A stretch of DNA of 64,000 nucleotides. Source: Pseudomonas arcuscaelestis (lineage in GTDB: Bacteria > Pseudomonadota > Gammaproteobacteria > Pseudomonadales > Pseudomonadaceae). The stretch's first letter is position 1, and each line of letters opens with the position of its first letter. Of this stretch, positions 33,115-42,875 are shown piece by piece. The position numbers and the translations under genes are program-made. Under the pieces are notes generated by a model. That model had not been told where the DNA came from. It did no database searches and worked only from the letters and a program-made list of their open reading frames with translations. Location: positions 1 to 64,000 of the forward strand of contig NZ_JACOPV010000017.1 of NCBI RefSeq assembly GCF_016881005.1, in the 5' to 3' direction.

Positions 33115-33514
33115 ACAGCGCCTCGACTTCGGCGCGGGTCATGGTCGGCGTGTCGTTGGCGAAGCAGTAATAGTTGGGCTTCTCGTCGATGTACACCTGC
33201 AGGTCGAAAATCCAATCGGTGTCACCTTGCAGAACGCCGACCGAAACAGAATCGAACTGGCCGTTTTTCAGTCGGTACAAAAGATGTGTGCCGCACTGGC
33301 CACAGAAGCAGCGCTCAGCCCATTCGGAAGAGCCATAAACCACCGGCTGACCGGCAGTGAAGGTTACCGGTTGCAAGCAGTGCACGGAAAACAACGGCCC
33401 TCCTCCCCACGTACGGCACATGCTGCAATGGCAAGTGCTGACGCTGGCTTTCTCCAGGTTGGCGCTCAGTTTAACGGCACCACACAAACAGCTGCCGTGC
33501 ATTATCAGAGACAT
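33107..33514 (-). CDS. GFA-family (glutathione-dependent formaldehyde-activating-like) zinc protein
   Basis: This 135-residue protein has the GFA zinc-binding Cys pattern: CLCG (about 9-12), CHCSMC (about 28-33) and CFCGQCG (about 70-76). It is commonly annotated as a glutathione-dependent formaldehyde-activating enzyme, but most members have no proven activity. ATG 33514 follows AAGGAG and gives the normal length; an upstream open frame to 33574 is not used. It overlaps the lysR 3' end tail to tail. The 33515-33717 region beyond it holds no gene and leads into the accessory island. Confidence 0.88.
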   Translation of the reverse strand: MSLIMHGSCLCGAVKLSANLEKASVSTCHCSMCRTWGGGPLFSVHCLQPVTFTAGQPVVYGSSEWAERCFCGQCGTHLLYRLKNGQFDSVSVGVLQGDTDWIFDLQVYIDEKPNYYCFANDTPTMTRAEVEALFN

Positions 33515-33717
33515 GGTCAGGGCTCCTTGCAGGGAAATGGTAGAGCACAGTCTAGCAGGGGTATCTGCTGCCAAAAGCGCCGTTACTGCGCCATTTAGCG
33601 CCCTATACCTAGCATTTTTGTCAGGTTACGAGGGAATGCGCCACGCGTATAAAAGACAGGAGCACCGCAAGAACGAAGACATAAACAACTATCGTGCACT
33701 TCTCAAAGGGCCCTGAA

Positions 33718-35739
33718 ATGACCACTCATATTACTCCGCATAGCGGAGAACAATTACGAAGAACCGTCCAACTTGCCAGGCAAGAACGGCTTCGCCAGCA
33801 AAATCGCGATATTGGCACGCGAGCGCTTAGTGCGATTGTTTTACCTGACGCGCTGCCTAATGACGAAGGCACTGAAGAGAACCTGATTGAAACAGCCAAG
33901 TTATCAGAGGATCTCAACGCCCAAATTTCAACTGCCTGGAATGGAACGGGGCGTTCGAGGCTGCGGGTTTATTTCAACGAAGGGACAACACCATTTTTCA
34001 GCCAGGATTATGTGACGACGCCAAGTTTCCCTCTCGCGTTCACCTTACCTTCCAGTAATTTTCAGTCGGATGGGGTTTACAGTCTGCATTACACCTTGCA
34101 GAACAATGCAGGGCTCGAGGAGTCGGATCGTATTACATTTACCGTTGATAAAACCGATCCGAATAGAAACATTACACCCGCCGCGCTTCGGTTCAACACT
34201 GATCGGATCGATCTGCAGTATCTCACCGATAACAATGGCCTGCCCTTCACCTTACCAGTCTTCTCCCGCCCCCTACCTGGAGACCGTGCGGATATTTTCC
34301 TTCTGCCGCCAAATGGCGCATCTGCAGTCCTGGTGGCGCAGATCCCGGCTCGCCCCGTGGCAGGCTTCGACCCAACGACACCAATGGGAGGCATTATTGC
34401 CAAAGATAAATTCGTCGATGCCAATGGCGATCCGTTGTATCCCGATGGCGTCCTGCAGTTTTACTATTTTGCCTATTCACGGGCGGGTAATGAAACCCGG
34501 CGACCTGCCGACTCTATTCTTTCTGTAGCGTTCAAGCCGTTGCCGACTGGCCTGGCTGATCCGGTAATTCCATTGGCGGTTGAAACGACCCCATTGATCG
34601 ACCGCGCCGACGCCATTGTCGGTGTCAATGTGCAGATTCCGGCATTTACCAACCATCAACCTAATGACGAAATCACCGTCATCTGGGGCAGCCGTAGCTT
34701 GGCGCCTTTTAAAGTCGGCACCAATCCGGTCTTTCCGCTGGAATCGCCACTCATTCCATACACCACTTTACTAAGTGAAGGCACAGAAACCGGAGAAGGC
34801 CCGAAAGATGTTACAGCCACCTATCGGGTTCTGCGTGGTCTACTGCCGTTTACCCCACCCGCAGGAGCGACTACGGAGGTAGATCTACGCATTCCAGGCC
34901 CGGAAAATCCTGGCCCTGGCCCAGAAAATCCCGCGCTCGGTGAATTAAAGGTGTTTGGCGGTGGTCCTTCGCCGGAAGAGAACAAGATTCGGGTGGAGGA
35001 CATCAATCTTCCTGTCTCCGTTCGATTACCAGCGTACGCCCCATTAACGGCGGGCGAAGTGTTGCAGGTATTCTGGAACGATAAAGAGGTTCCGAGTGCA
35101 TCGCACACCGTAATCGGTGACGAGACCGAGTTCGATATTGAGGTGCCCTTCGCGTTTGTCGCCGCGCAAGGCGATGGTCCGCGAATTCCCGTCTACATCC
35201 AGTTGACTTCCCCAGCCCTCCCCCCTGGCAATGCGCCAACTACCGTAAAAATCTATGTGGAAGTTGACACTTTTCAATTAGGGGCCATGACCCCGGCAGC
35301 ATTCCCGGACATGGACGACTTCTTTATGTCTATCGGTTGCTGCGAACGAATCTGGGAAGGGGCTAAACTGCAAGTCCTCGGGGATCCTGTCAACTTTTCG
35401 AAAGACGACACTATTACGGTTTATTGGCAAGGCCGGGCCACAGATGACAGCGAGATCCCGGACACTTCAGGAAGCGAAGTATTTACATTAACCGAGCAAC
35501 AGGCCACTGACGGATTCGAATATCGAATTGCGTTCAGTGAGTTTGTGCAACCCATCGCTGATGTCGACGGACAATTGCATGCTTGGTACACCCTGAAGAA
35601 AACCGGTGGGCAGACAGCCACGGCCGACCCCGTCAACACCGGCGTCGCATATGTTATGCCCAGTGGGTGCAAATGCACTGCTGCCGGGGCTTGCGACATT
35701 AGTCTCTGCCCGCCAACAGCGAAAAACGCGAATCGCTAG
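33718..35739 (+). CDS. Large hypothetical protein with repeated beta-sandwich-like modules (first of a pair)
   Basis: I do not recognise a named family. The 673-residue protein has no signal peptide or membrane helix. From about 60 it consists of repeated modules of roughly 100-120 residues, each with a strand pattern around a Trp: ISTAWNGTG, DEITVIWGSRSL, EVLQVFWNDKEV and DTITVYWQGR. A Pro/Gly hinge (PGPENPGPGPENPALG) lies near 394-408. The tail is Cys-rich (GCKCTAAGACDISLCPP), and a CC pair is at 541-542. It is colinear with the protein at 38291-40195. The gene is visibly more A/T-rich than its flanks, with frequent TTA and ATT codons. ATG 33718 is preferred over GTG 33694. Ig-like adhesion or surface function is a guess. 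Confidence 0.75.
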   Translation: MTTHITPHSGEQLRRTVQLARQERLRQQNRDIGTRALSAIVLPDALPNDEGTEENLIETAKLSEDLNAQISTAWNGTGRSRLRVYFNEGTTPFFSQDYVTTPSFPLAFTLPSSNFQSDGVYSLHYTLQNNAGLEESDRITFTVDKTDPNRNITPAALRFNTDRIDLQYLTDNNGLPFTLPVFSRPLPGDRADIFLLPPNGASAVLVAQIPARPVAGFDPTTPMGGIIAKDKFVDANGDPLYPDGVLQFYYFAYSRAGNETRRPADSILSVAFKPLPTGLADPVIPLAVETTPLIDRADAIVGVNVQIPAFTNHQPNDEITVIWGSRSLAPFKVGTNPVFPLESPLIPYTTLLSEGTETGEGPKDVTATYRVLRGLLPFTPPAGATTEVDLRIPGPENPGPGPENPALGELKVFGGGPSPEENKIRVEDINLPVSVRLPAYAPLTAGEVLQVFWNDKEVPSASHTVIGDETEFDIEVPFAFVAAQGDGPRIPVYIQLTSPALPPGNAPTTVKIYVEVDTFQLGAMTPAAFPDMDDFFMSIGCCERIWEGAKLQVLGDPVNFSKDDTITVYWQGRATDDSEIPDTSGSEVFTLTEQQATDGFEYRIAFSEFVQPIADVDGQLHAWYTLKKTGGQTATADPVNTGVAYVMPSGCKCTAAGACDISLCPPTAKNANR

Positions 35740-35830
35740 CCGATTTTCATTGTTGAAAAGTCCGCATCGGCATAGGAATTACCCTACATAACGGACGGAC
35801 ATCTCGCCTTATAGTTCTGGACACTTACGC

Positions 35831-35868
35831 GAGGCCAGGCATTGCCAGCTTTTGCAACGCCTGGCCTC
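35831..35868. repeat. Long hairpin between the first island gene and the autotransporter
   Basis: GAGGCCAGGC (35831-35840) and GCCTGGCCTC (35859-35868) form a perfect ten-pair stem, with a TTGC/GCAA inner pair in the loop. No T-run follows. It lies 30 bases before the autotransporter start, so it may end the first transcript or limit read-through. Confidence 0.6.
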
Positions 35869-35897
35869 CAATTCATGAGAAAAAGAAGGGACACTCC

Positions 35898-38213
35898 ATG
35901 TCAACTCATTGTAAGTTGAAAGCAACTACCAAACTAAGGTTGAGACATGCAATATTGATTGGCCTCGCACTTTCAACCAGCCCTACCGTGGCGGATGAGT
36001 TACTTGATGGCGAACAAAAAACACTGCCAGCAGATACCGAGTCAACCAACTACAGTTTGATTAATGGTTCGGTCCTTACGGCGGATTCAAGTAATCTCCT
36101 CAACGTTCGCATGACAGACTCAACATTGAATTTCAGTAACGGCAGTGCCGGCACAATTTCCGGTATTGGCGCGACAGTCAACGTCAACAACGGTCAGTTG
36201 ACTGGCAATGGTCAGTTTGAAGAGGCACTGTCGCTGACGGCAGGTACTGCGACCCTCAGTGGCTCGACCTTGATCAACACCGGCACCGAGGGTGCTGCGA
36301 TGGCGGTGAACAGCAGCCTCGCCGGGGTAACCTCCTCCGTGCGGGCTACTGACAGCTCTTTACGCGGCGCCGACGAAGCCGTCAGAGTCACTGACCGTAG
36401 CTTCCTTGAACTGCGCGATACCACCCTCGACACCAGCTTGGAAACAGGCACTGGCTTGAACCTGTACGCCGCCAGCGCCAGCGCCATTGGCGGCAGAATA
36501 GAGGGTGGCCTGCACGGTGTGGATTTCCATACCGGACGCAACGACACTAACGACAGTACACTGACACTGACAGGCACCGCAGTCGTCGGACGCAATGGCT
36601 CGGCCATCCGCGTTTCCGAGGGTAGCGCGGCGACAATCGACTTGGTCGACGGCGCCACGCTTGCCGGCAAGAACAATCACATCATTGAAATCGCAGAGGC
36701 ATCGACAGCGGCAGTCAACACCCGCAACAGTGGACTTCAAGGCAATATCACCGTGGTCGGCAGCAGTGCTGCCACCTTCGCCTTTGATGGCGGGTCGCTG
36801 AAGGGCAACATCGATAACGAAGCCGGCAGTACCACCGACGTCAGCTTGAGCAACGGATCTGGACTGACCGGCACGCTGAGCAATGTTTCCAGCCTGACCA
36901 TCAATGATAGCCAGTGGCAGATGAACGGCGACAGCAGCGTTGGTGCGCTTGCACTCGGCAACGGTACAGTCAACCTCGGAGAAGCGGGAGAGTTCTATCG
37001 TCTGTCGATGGAGTCACTTTCGGGCAACGGCACCTTCGTCATGTCCGCCGACTTCTCCCAGCAACAAGCCAGCTTCCTCGACATCAGTGGCACCGCCACT
37101 GGCGACCATACGCTGGTGGTACGCAGTACAGGCGCCGACCCACTCGCAGATACCCGCCTACAGGTAATCCATGCCGAAGCGGGCGATGCGCAGTTCGCGC
37201 TCGCAGGAGGCACAGCTGATCTCGGCGCCTGGTCGTACAAATTGGTGCAGGACGACAACGGCAAGGACTGGTATCTGGACGGCAGCACTCGCACCGTAAG
37301 TCCCGGTACTCGCACGGCCATGGCGCTGTTCAATACCGCACCGACCGTGTGGTACGGCGAGCTTGCCTCCCTGCGCAGCCGCATGGGCGAGCTGCGCTAC
37401 AGCGATGGCCGCAATGCCGGCGTCTGGATGCGCACCTACGGCAACAAATACAACGTCGCAGATACCTCCGGCGTGGGCTACAGCCAACTCCAGCGCGGTA
37501 TCTCGTTCGGCGCCGACGCGCCGTTGCCCTTTGGCGATGGCCAATGGTTGGTGGGCCTGCTGGCAGGTCACAGCCGCTCCGATCTCGATCTGACGCGCGG
37601 CTCCTCCGGGTCGATAGACAGCTACTATGCCGGCGCCTACACCACCTGGCTCGACGCCAAAAGTGGCTACTACTTCGATGCAGTGCTCAAGTTCAACCGC
37701 TATCAAAACAACGCCAAAGTGATGTTCAGCGATGGTGCCCGGAGCAAAGGCGACTATGACAACCATGGCCTTGGCACCAGTGTGGAGTTTGGTCGTCACA
37801 TCAAATTCGACCAGGGCTACTTTGTCGAACCCTATGCACAATTGTCGGCGGTTTTCGTGCAGTCCAAGGACTACGCGTTAAGCAATGGCCTGGAAGCCGA
37901 AAGCGATCAGACCCGCTCCTACCTGGGCAAACTCGGCGCCAGCGCAGGACGTCGCTTCGATCTCGACGAAGGACGCAGCCTGCAGCCCTATGTCAAAGCG
38001 GCCTATGCCCATGAGTTCGCCAACAACAACAAAGCACGAATCAACGACAACGTGTTCAACAACGATCTGTCCGGCTCGCGAGCGGAGCTTGGGATCGGGG
38101 TTGCAGCACAGCTTTCACGAAGCGTTCAGGTGCATGCCGACTTCGACTACAGCAACGGAAAACATATCGAACAACCTTATGGCTTGAATGTGGGCTTGCG
38201 TTATTTCTGGTGA
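35898..38213 (+). CDS. Pertactin-type autotransporter (type Va secretion)
   Basis: This is a 771-residue secreted or surface protein. After a basic, long N-terminal signal (about 1-33, ending TVADE) comes a passenger of about 440 residues made of short Ser/Thr/Gly/Asn repeats typical of a right-handed beta-helix (STLNFSNGSAGTISG, LTLTGTAVVGRNGSAIRV, and similar). A junction region follows, and the autotransporter barrel spans about 480-771, starting near TVWYGELASLRSRMGELR and ending GLRYFW with the aromatic assembly signal. No protease or lipase motif is seen in the passenger, so adhesion is more likely than enzymatic action. It sits between two related large proteins on the same strand. Confidence 0.92.
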   Translation: MSTHCKLKATTKLRLRHAILIGLALSTSPTVADELLDGEQKTLPADTESTNYSLINGSVLTADSSNLLNVRMTDSTLNFSNGSAGTISGIGATVNVNNGQLTGNGQFEEALSLTAGTATLSGSTLINTGTEGAAMAVNSSLAGVTSSVRATDSSLRGADEAVRVTDRSFLELRDTTLDTSLETGTGLNLYAASASAIGGRIEGGLHGVDFHTGRNDTNDSTLTLTGTAVVGRNGSAIRVSEGSAATIDLVDGATLAGKNNHIIEIAEASTAAVNTRNSGLQGNITVVGSSAATFAFDGGSLKGNIDNEAGSTTDVSLSNGSGLTGTLSNVSSLTINDSQWQMNGDSSVGALALGNGTVNLGEAGEFYRLSMESLSGNGTFVMSADFSQQQASFLDISGTATGDHTLVVRSTGADPLADTRLQVIHAEAGDAQFALAGGTADLGAWSYKLVQDDNGKDWYLDGSTRTVSPGTRTAMALFNTAPTVWYGELASLRSRMGELRYSDGRNAGVWMRTYGNKYNVADTSGVGYSQLQRGISFGADAPLPFGDGQWLVGLLAGHSRSDLDLTRGSSGSIDSYYAGAYTTWLDAKSGYYFDAVLKFNRYQNNAKVMFSDGARSKGDYDNHGLGTSVEFGRHIKFDQGYFVEPYAQLSAVFVQSKDYALSNGLEAESDQTRSYLGKLGASAGRRFDLDEGRSLQPYVKAAYAHEFANNNKARINDNVFNNDLSGSRAELGIGVAAQLSRSVQVHADFDYSNGKHIEQPYGLNVGLRYFW

Positions 38214-38220
38214 TTCAAAC

Positions 38221-38241
38221 CCTGAGCACGGCGTGCTCAGG
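38221..38241. terminator. Hairpin after the autotransporter
   Basis: CCTGAGCAC-GGC-GTGCTCAGG is a perfect nine-pair stem that begins seven bases after the autotransporter stop. It has no T-run. The next gene starts 50 bases later. Confidence 0.5.
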
Positions 38242-38290
38242 GTAGCTCAGTGCGCCGCCCCGACAGCCGTGATTCTTCAGGAAATGCATA

Positions 38291-40195
38291 ATGTCCAACA
38301 CCTACCGCGATGGAACCAGCGCTGCGCTGATTGCTCCCTCGCTCCCCGACACCTTAGCGCCGCTGCCAGGCGAAACCTCGTTTGTGCTACCGGTAGTCAA
38401 AAGAGCAGGACCGCTGAAAGTCGTCATCGAGAAAATCTGGCCGGGATACATGGCGCGTAACCGAGTGACCTTCTTCAGAGCGCATCAGGCCATACAGACA
38501 CTCGAGGTTATCAACCCCGATCCAACTCAGTTCCCCATGACCTTCAACGTTACTCAGATCGCCCTCACCATGGGCGGCCTGCACGAACTGTTCTATACAG
38601 TAGAGACTTCAGGCGGGATAAGCACTTCGGATAGCGTCCACCTCGACCTCGACAATATCCCGCCTAACCTGGGAGTGCGCCCCAACTCACTTCAGTTTCC
38701 GCTCGAAATTATTGAGCATGGCGTAACTCAGCAGTACCTCGACACCAATGGCGACCGCGTCACCGCAACGGTTACATCCTGGCCTGACATCAAGCTTGGG
38801 GATGAACTCTGGTTTTATTTACAGGCCTCGGCCAAAACCGGTAATAGCACGGCCGCTGAAGCAGGACGCAAAATCATCACCGCCTCGGACCTGGCCTTAC
38901 CTGAGATCGAGGTAGCGTTCGCCGGGGATGTCTTCCGCGCCTTGGGCAAAGTCAATTGTTATGGCTACTACTTCCTCAAGGACCGCGCTGGCAATGAAGG
39001 CCCGAACAGCTACGACAGTCCCATCTTCCCGATCCACGTAGACCCGCCACTACACTTGCTGGCACCACAAGTGCCGCTCTACGATCAACATGGCCTCATC
39101 GATGAACAGATTGCCCGCACCCCCGTCCAGGTGGTGATCGCGGGGATGACAGGCATTGCTCCGAATGACCAGATCCAGGTTCATTGGGGGGCTGTGGATT
39201 TACCATTGCAACCTGTGCTCGACCCGGCGGCAAATCCGCTAGTGCGCTTGAACGTGCCTTATAGGGTGGTTCAAAACGCCGGAGATGGCACGATTCTGGT
39301 CAGCTATGACCTTTGGCGCGGCGGCGCCTCTATCGGGCACTCCCCCGCCACCCGGGTACTTGTCGACATCACGCTGCCCGCAGGGCCAGATCCAGACCCG
39401 GAAACACCTGAGCATGAAAACCTCATGCTCCCCACGGCCTTGGGCGAAAGCGGCGTACCCAATGTGATTTCGCCCGCAGATCAGGAGCAACCCGCAGAGG
39501 TGATCATCGAGTGGTATGGAGCAGATGGAACTGAAGTTTTCATGGTGGGTGACGAAATCGTCGCCAATTGGGCGACGGTCGCCCTGCTGCACACAGTCGA
39601 TGCAGGGGAAGCCGTTGCCAAACAGCCGCTGCGCCTCCCGATCAGTAGCCCCCAGATCAAGCAAGCAGGGCAAGGCACCCTGCAACTGCGCTACAGCGTA
39701 ACCCGTGAGTTGCCGGGGCATCCGGGTTATAGCAATACGGTTTATTCAGCCTCGCAGGTTCTCCTGGTCTCGGACGGCACAGAATTACCTGGCGGTGGAG
39801 ACGAGCTGTCCGCTGGAGACTTTCCCGAGAAGAACCAGAACAATGCAATCAACAACGACGCCGCCATCGATGGCACGCCTTACGAGGTGAAACTGGACTA
39901 CCGCAATGCCGCAGTAGGCGACATCATCACCTTCAAGTTTCGCGGCCATCTTGGATTTGGCGACGATCCGGCACTGGAGCCCGGCCGACCAATTGCCGGT
40001 TCGTACACCGAGGGGCAGCATGTGGTCACCCAGGAAGACCTTGATCATGGCAGTTACGCTTTTACAGTCGAACGTCAGTACCTTGCCGCCATCCGTCAGG
40101 CCTCCGCCAATGGTTACCACTGGATCCGCAACTACGCAGGCGAGACACCTGCAGCGTATTACCATGTGTTCGTCGATGTGACCCTAGCCCACTGA
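38291..40195 (+). CDS. Large hypothetical protein with repeated beta-sandwich-like modules (second of a pair)
   Basis: I do not recognise a named family. The 634-residue protein is a colinear relative of the one at 33718-35739. DNIPPNLGVRPNSLQF, GYYFLKDRAGNEGPNS and LIDEQIARTPVQVVI-PNDQIQVHWG match the corresponding parts of that protein. Modules again centre on a Trp strand (QIQVHWGAVDL, EIVANWATVALL). A Pro/Asp hinge (PAGPDPDPETPEHEN) is near 363-377. There is no signal peptide, no transmembrane helix and, unlike the first protein, no Cys-rich tail. ATG 38291 opens with MSNTYRDGTSAALIAPSLPD. Similar modular proteins are frequent in plant- and insect-associated Pseudomonas without known function. 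Confidence 0.75.
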   Translation: MSNTYRDGTSAALIAPSLPDTLAPLPGETSFVLPVVKRAGPLKVVIEKIWPGYMARNRVTFFRAHQAIQTLEVINPDPTQFPMTFNVTQIALTMGGLHELFYTVETSGGISTSDSVHLDLDNIPPNLGVRPNSLQFPLEIIEHGVTQQYLDTNGDRVTATVTSWPDIKLGDELWFYLQASAKTGNSTAAEAGRKIITASDLALPEIEVAFAGDVFRALGKVNCYGYYFLKDRAGNEGPNSYDSPIFPIHVDPPLHLLAPQVPLYDQHGLIDEQIARTPVQVVIAGMTGIAPNDQIQVHWGAVDLPLQPVLDPAANPLVRLNVPYRVVQNAGDGTILVSYDLWRGGASIGHSPATRVLVDITLPAGPDPDPETPEHENLMLPTALGESGVPNVISPADQEQPAEVIIEWYGADGTEVFMVGDEIVANWATVALLHTVDAGEAVAKQPLRLPISSPQIKQAGQGTLQLRYSVTRELPGHPGYSNTVYSASQVLLVSDGTELPGGGDELSAGDFPEKNQNNAINNDAAIDGTPYEVKLDYRNAAVGDIITFKFRGHLGFGDDPALEPGRPIAGSYTEGQHVVTQEDLDHGSYAFTVERQYLAAIRQASANGYHWIRNYAGETPAAYYHVFVDVTLAH

Positions 40196-40246
40196 TGCGT
40201 TCATCAACACCGTCGACCACAAAGAGGCCGAACAGCGTCAAGCCAC

Positions 40247-41182
40247 TCAATGAACCGGCGTAAGCACCGGTTCTCCAGCGAAGAACGCCTGCAGGTTGGC
40301 CAACACCAAGCTAACGGTGTCGCGCGCAGCCTCAGGCGACTGACCCGCAACATGGGGAGTCAGCACCGTATTGGTCAGGGTCTTCAGTGCAAGGGGAACA
40401 TCGGGCTCGTCATCGAACACATCCAATGCCGCCCCGGCGATACCGCCCTTTTGCAATGCCTGCACCAGCGCCTCGGTATCTACCACGCTGGCGCGGGCGA
40501 TATTCACCAGGTAGCCTTCACCGCCCAGTGCTTCGAGCACTCCAGTATCCACCAGATGCTCAGTGCCCGCTCCGCCCGGCGTTGCAACCACCAGTATATC
40601 CACGGCTTCAGCCAGCTTCAGCGGGCTTTCGTAAAAGCTGTAGGGCACAGCCTCACGCGGGCTGCGGTTGTGATAGCTGACACGCATGTCAAAGCCTAGC
40701 GCCGCACGTTTGGCAATGGCCAGACCAACCGCGCCGAGACCGATAATGCCCATGCGCTTGCCCGATACCGATGGGCTGATCACCCGATTCCATTCGCCTC
40801 GTCGGGTACTGGCATCCGCGCGTGGAATGTCTCGCAGCAGCGCAAGCAGCATGGCCATGGCATGGTCGGCCACTGCCGTGGCATTGGCGCCCGCACCATT
40901 GGTGACGGTAATGCCCCGGGCTGCAGCGGCGGCAAGATCCACCTGTTCATAGCCGGCGCCGATTACACAGATGATTCGCAGCCCCGGCAATGCGCCGATT
41001 TCCGCAGCGGTCAACCCTAATGGACCGCGGGTCAGTACGGCGTCGATTTCGTGGCCGTGGCGGATAACAGCGTCGGCGCGCAGCGGGGGCGTCTGGGCAC
41101 GAATCAGTCGATAGCCTGCCTGCTCCAGCAAGGGCAGGTAATCGTCAACAGTTTCTACCAGTACCAGGACTGTCTTGCTCAT
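40247..41182 (-). CDS. D-2-hydroxyacid dehydrogenase (glyoxylate/hydroxypyruvate reductase-like)
   Basis: This 311-residue NAD(P)-dependent enzyme has the D-isomer-specific 2-hydroxyacid dehydrogenase layout. The nucleotide motif is GIIGLGAVGLAIAKR (about 145-159). The catalytic Arg is in NIARASVVD, the Glu in DVFDDEPDVP and the His in LTPHVAGQS. It could reduce glyoxylate or hydroxypyruvate, which would link to the glyoxylate genes earlier in the window, but substrate cannot be read from sequence. ATG 41182 is preceded by GGAGGG. It lies 45 bases after the lipoprotein gene at the end of the ccm-side gene set. Confidence 0.9.
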   Translation of the reverse strand: MSKTVLVLVETVDDYLPLLEQAGYRLIRAQTPPLRADAVIRHGHEIDAVLTRGPLGLTAAEIGALPGLRIICVIGAGYEQVDLAAAAARGITVTNGAGANATAVADHAMAMLLALLRDIPRADASTRRGEWNRVISPSVSGKRMGIIGLGAVGLAIAKRAALGFDMRVSYHNRSPREAVPYSFYESPLKLAEAVDILVVATPGGAGTEHLVDTGVLEALGGEGYLVNIARASVVDTEALVQALQKGGIAGAALDVFDDEPDVPLALKTLTNTVLTPHVAGQSPEAARDTVSLVLANLQAFFAGEPVLTPVH

Positions 41183-41227
41183 GCCACCCTCCGGATCAAT
41201 GCGAAGGGGCATTATGCGGGCTTGTGG

Positions 41228-41644
41228 TTACTGGGCGAAAGCCCGTCCCAAACCACCTGGAACACCACTGCTGTCGGTTTCCTGCCAAGGGCCGTTGAGA
41301 TTGGTCGACCAGCTCCAACCGTTGTTCCAGCGATAGTAGGTGCGCTGGCGGTAGAACGTGTTGGTCTGGCCTTCGAGCACGTAGACGCCCATGCGCGGAT
41401 CCCAGTGGCTGGTACCTCCAGGTGGTGGCGCAAAGCTTGCCGAAGTTCGTGGCATGGGCTTGGGCGCCGGGGTAGCGACCGGTGGTTTGCTCGGCACCGT
41501 GCTTGGGCGCGGCGCCGGTTGGGTACCGGGTCCCGGCGGCAACCTTTCGATCGGCGGTGTCGTCGGTTCCGAGGGCTGATGAACAGTACACGCACTCAGG
41601 CCTACGGCCAGTGAAATAAGGGCAAGGCGAGCGATACTGTTCAT
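41228..41644 (-). CDS. Pro-rich lipoprotein of unknown function
   Basis: This 138-residue protein has a lipoprotein signal (MNSIARLALISLAVGLSAC, lipobox LSAC with Cys19). A Pro/Thr-rich linker covers about 20-70. The C-terminal domain contains WDPRMGVYVLEGQ and the Tyr/Trp-rich YYRWNNGWSWS. It starts ten bases downstream of ccmI on the same strand, so it is probably transcribed with the ccm operon. No role in cytochrome assembly is known to me for it. Confidence 0.75.
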   Translation of the reverse strand: MNSIARLALISLAVGLSACTVHQPSEPTTPPIERLPPGPGTQPAPRPSTVPSKPPVATPAPKPMPRTSASFAPPPGGTSHWDPRMGVYVLEGQTNTFYRQRTYYRWNNGWSWSTNLNGPWQETDSSGVPGGLGRAFAQ

Positions 41645-41654
41645 AGTGGTTCTC

Positions 41655-42875
41655 TTACTGGTCCGGGCTGTCGATGGTCAGGTGCTGCGCCGCGGTAGTG
41701 CTGCTGGCCAGCGGGCTGCTTTGACCGATCCACTCACCCTGGGTCGGCTGGCCAGCGCGAGATACGCGCGCAACCAGTTGGACTTCAGGGAAGCTCGACA
41801 GTTTCATGCTCGGCATCATTGCGTCACTGTCGCCAAGCTCCACCTCGATGGGCAGTTGGGCAACGGTCACACGCTTGGCCGCCAGCGGCATGGGTGGACC
41901 GGAGCTGGCACGGGCGAAGATAAACACCGTGTCGTCCGGCTTGACCTTGTCCTTGAGCGCGGCTGCAAGCTCCACGCGTACCTTGAGCCTGGCTCCCGTT
42001 GTCGCTACTGCCGGCGCCGTTGTCGGTGCTGCTTGAGCAACTTCGCCTTCACCCGCCTTGAGCTTGTCCTGGGCGCGCTCTATACCGCCTTGCAAGGCAG
42101 CGCGTGATGCATCGCCTTCAGGTAACTGCGCCAGTAAACGGTTCCAGTAATCGATAGCCTGCTGGAAGTGCTCACTCTCGAATGCTGCAATACCGAGCAG
42201 GCCAAGGCTGGTGACCTCGTTTGGATCGGCCTTCAGTGCCTCATCGGTAAGCGATTGCAGTTGCTCGTTCCATTGTTTGCCATTGGCAAAATACAACGCC
42301 TGGGCCCATTGCCCGAGCAGTTCCGGTTGGCGACCTGCAAGGTTGGCGGCACGCTTGAAGACTTTGGCGGCATCGGCTGGACGCTCCTGGGCCATGTAGG
42401 CTCGACCGAGGAAGTACAGACCTTCAGCCGAATCGGGTTGCATCTCGACCGCCCGCTCAAGGCGCGCGGTGATCTCCTCCATGGACTGCGGGGCCTTGGC
42501 AAACTGCTGGGTCAACTCGACCTGCGCGCTGGAGCCAAAATGCAAGTACAAGCCCAGGCCCATCAAGGGCACCAGCACCGCAGCCAGCAACGGCAGTGGC
42601 TTACCCAGGCGCCCCAGACGCTGGGGTTCGGCATTTTCGGTATCGCTCAACAGCTCCCGAGCTGCTTCGTCGCGCCCTTTAGCCAACTGAGCGTCATCGA
42701 GCACGCCGGCGACATGTTGCGCGGTCAGTTCAGCGACCCGCTCCTGGTACAGCGCAACGTTGAGTGCGGTGCGGTCTTCTTCCAGTTGCGCACGACGGCC
42801 ACGCAACACCGGGATCAGCAAAAAGCTCAGGGCCACCAGCAACAGCAGGCCTGCAGCAAGCCAGAAATCAGTCAT
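41655..42875 (-). CDS. ccmI: Cytochrome c maturation protein CcmI
   Basis: CcmI holds apocytochrome c for heme ligation. The 406-residue protein has two N-terminal membrane helices (LAAGLLLLVALSFLLIPVL near 5-25 and LPLLAAVLVPLMGLGLYLHF near 95-115) around a cytoplasmic leucine-rich loop. A TPR domain follows (EEITARLERAVEMQPDSAEG, and similar), then a C-terminal periplasmic beta-rich domain. ATG 42875 overlaps the ccmH 3' end by eight bases. It is the last ccm gene in the operon. Confidence 0.93.
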   Translation of the reverse strand: MTDFWLAAGLLLLVALSFLLIPVLRGRRAQLEEDRTALNVALYQERVAELTAQHVAGVLDDAQLAKGRDEAARELLSDTENAEPQRLGRLGKPLPLLAAVLVPLMGLGLYLHFGSSAQVELTQQFAKAPQSMEEITARLERAVEMQPDSAEGLYFLGRAYMAQERPADAAKVFKRAANLAGRQPELLGQWAQALYFANGKQWNEQLQSLTDEALKADPNEVTSLGLLGIAAFESEHFQQAIDYWNRLLAQLPEGDASRAALQGGIERAQDKLKAGEGEVAQAAPTTAPAVATTGARLKVRVELAAALKDKVKPDDTVFIFARASSGPPMPLAAKRVTVAQLPIEVELGDSDAMMPSMKLSSFPEVQLVARVSRAGQPTQGEWIGQSSPLASSTTAAQHLTIDSPDQ

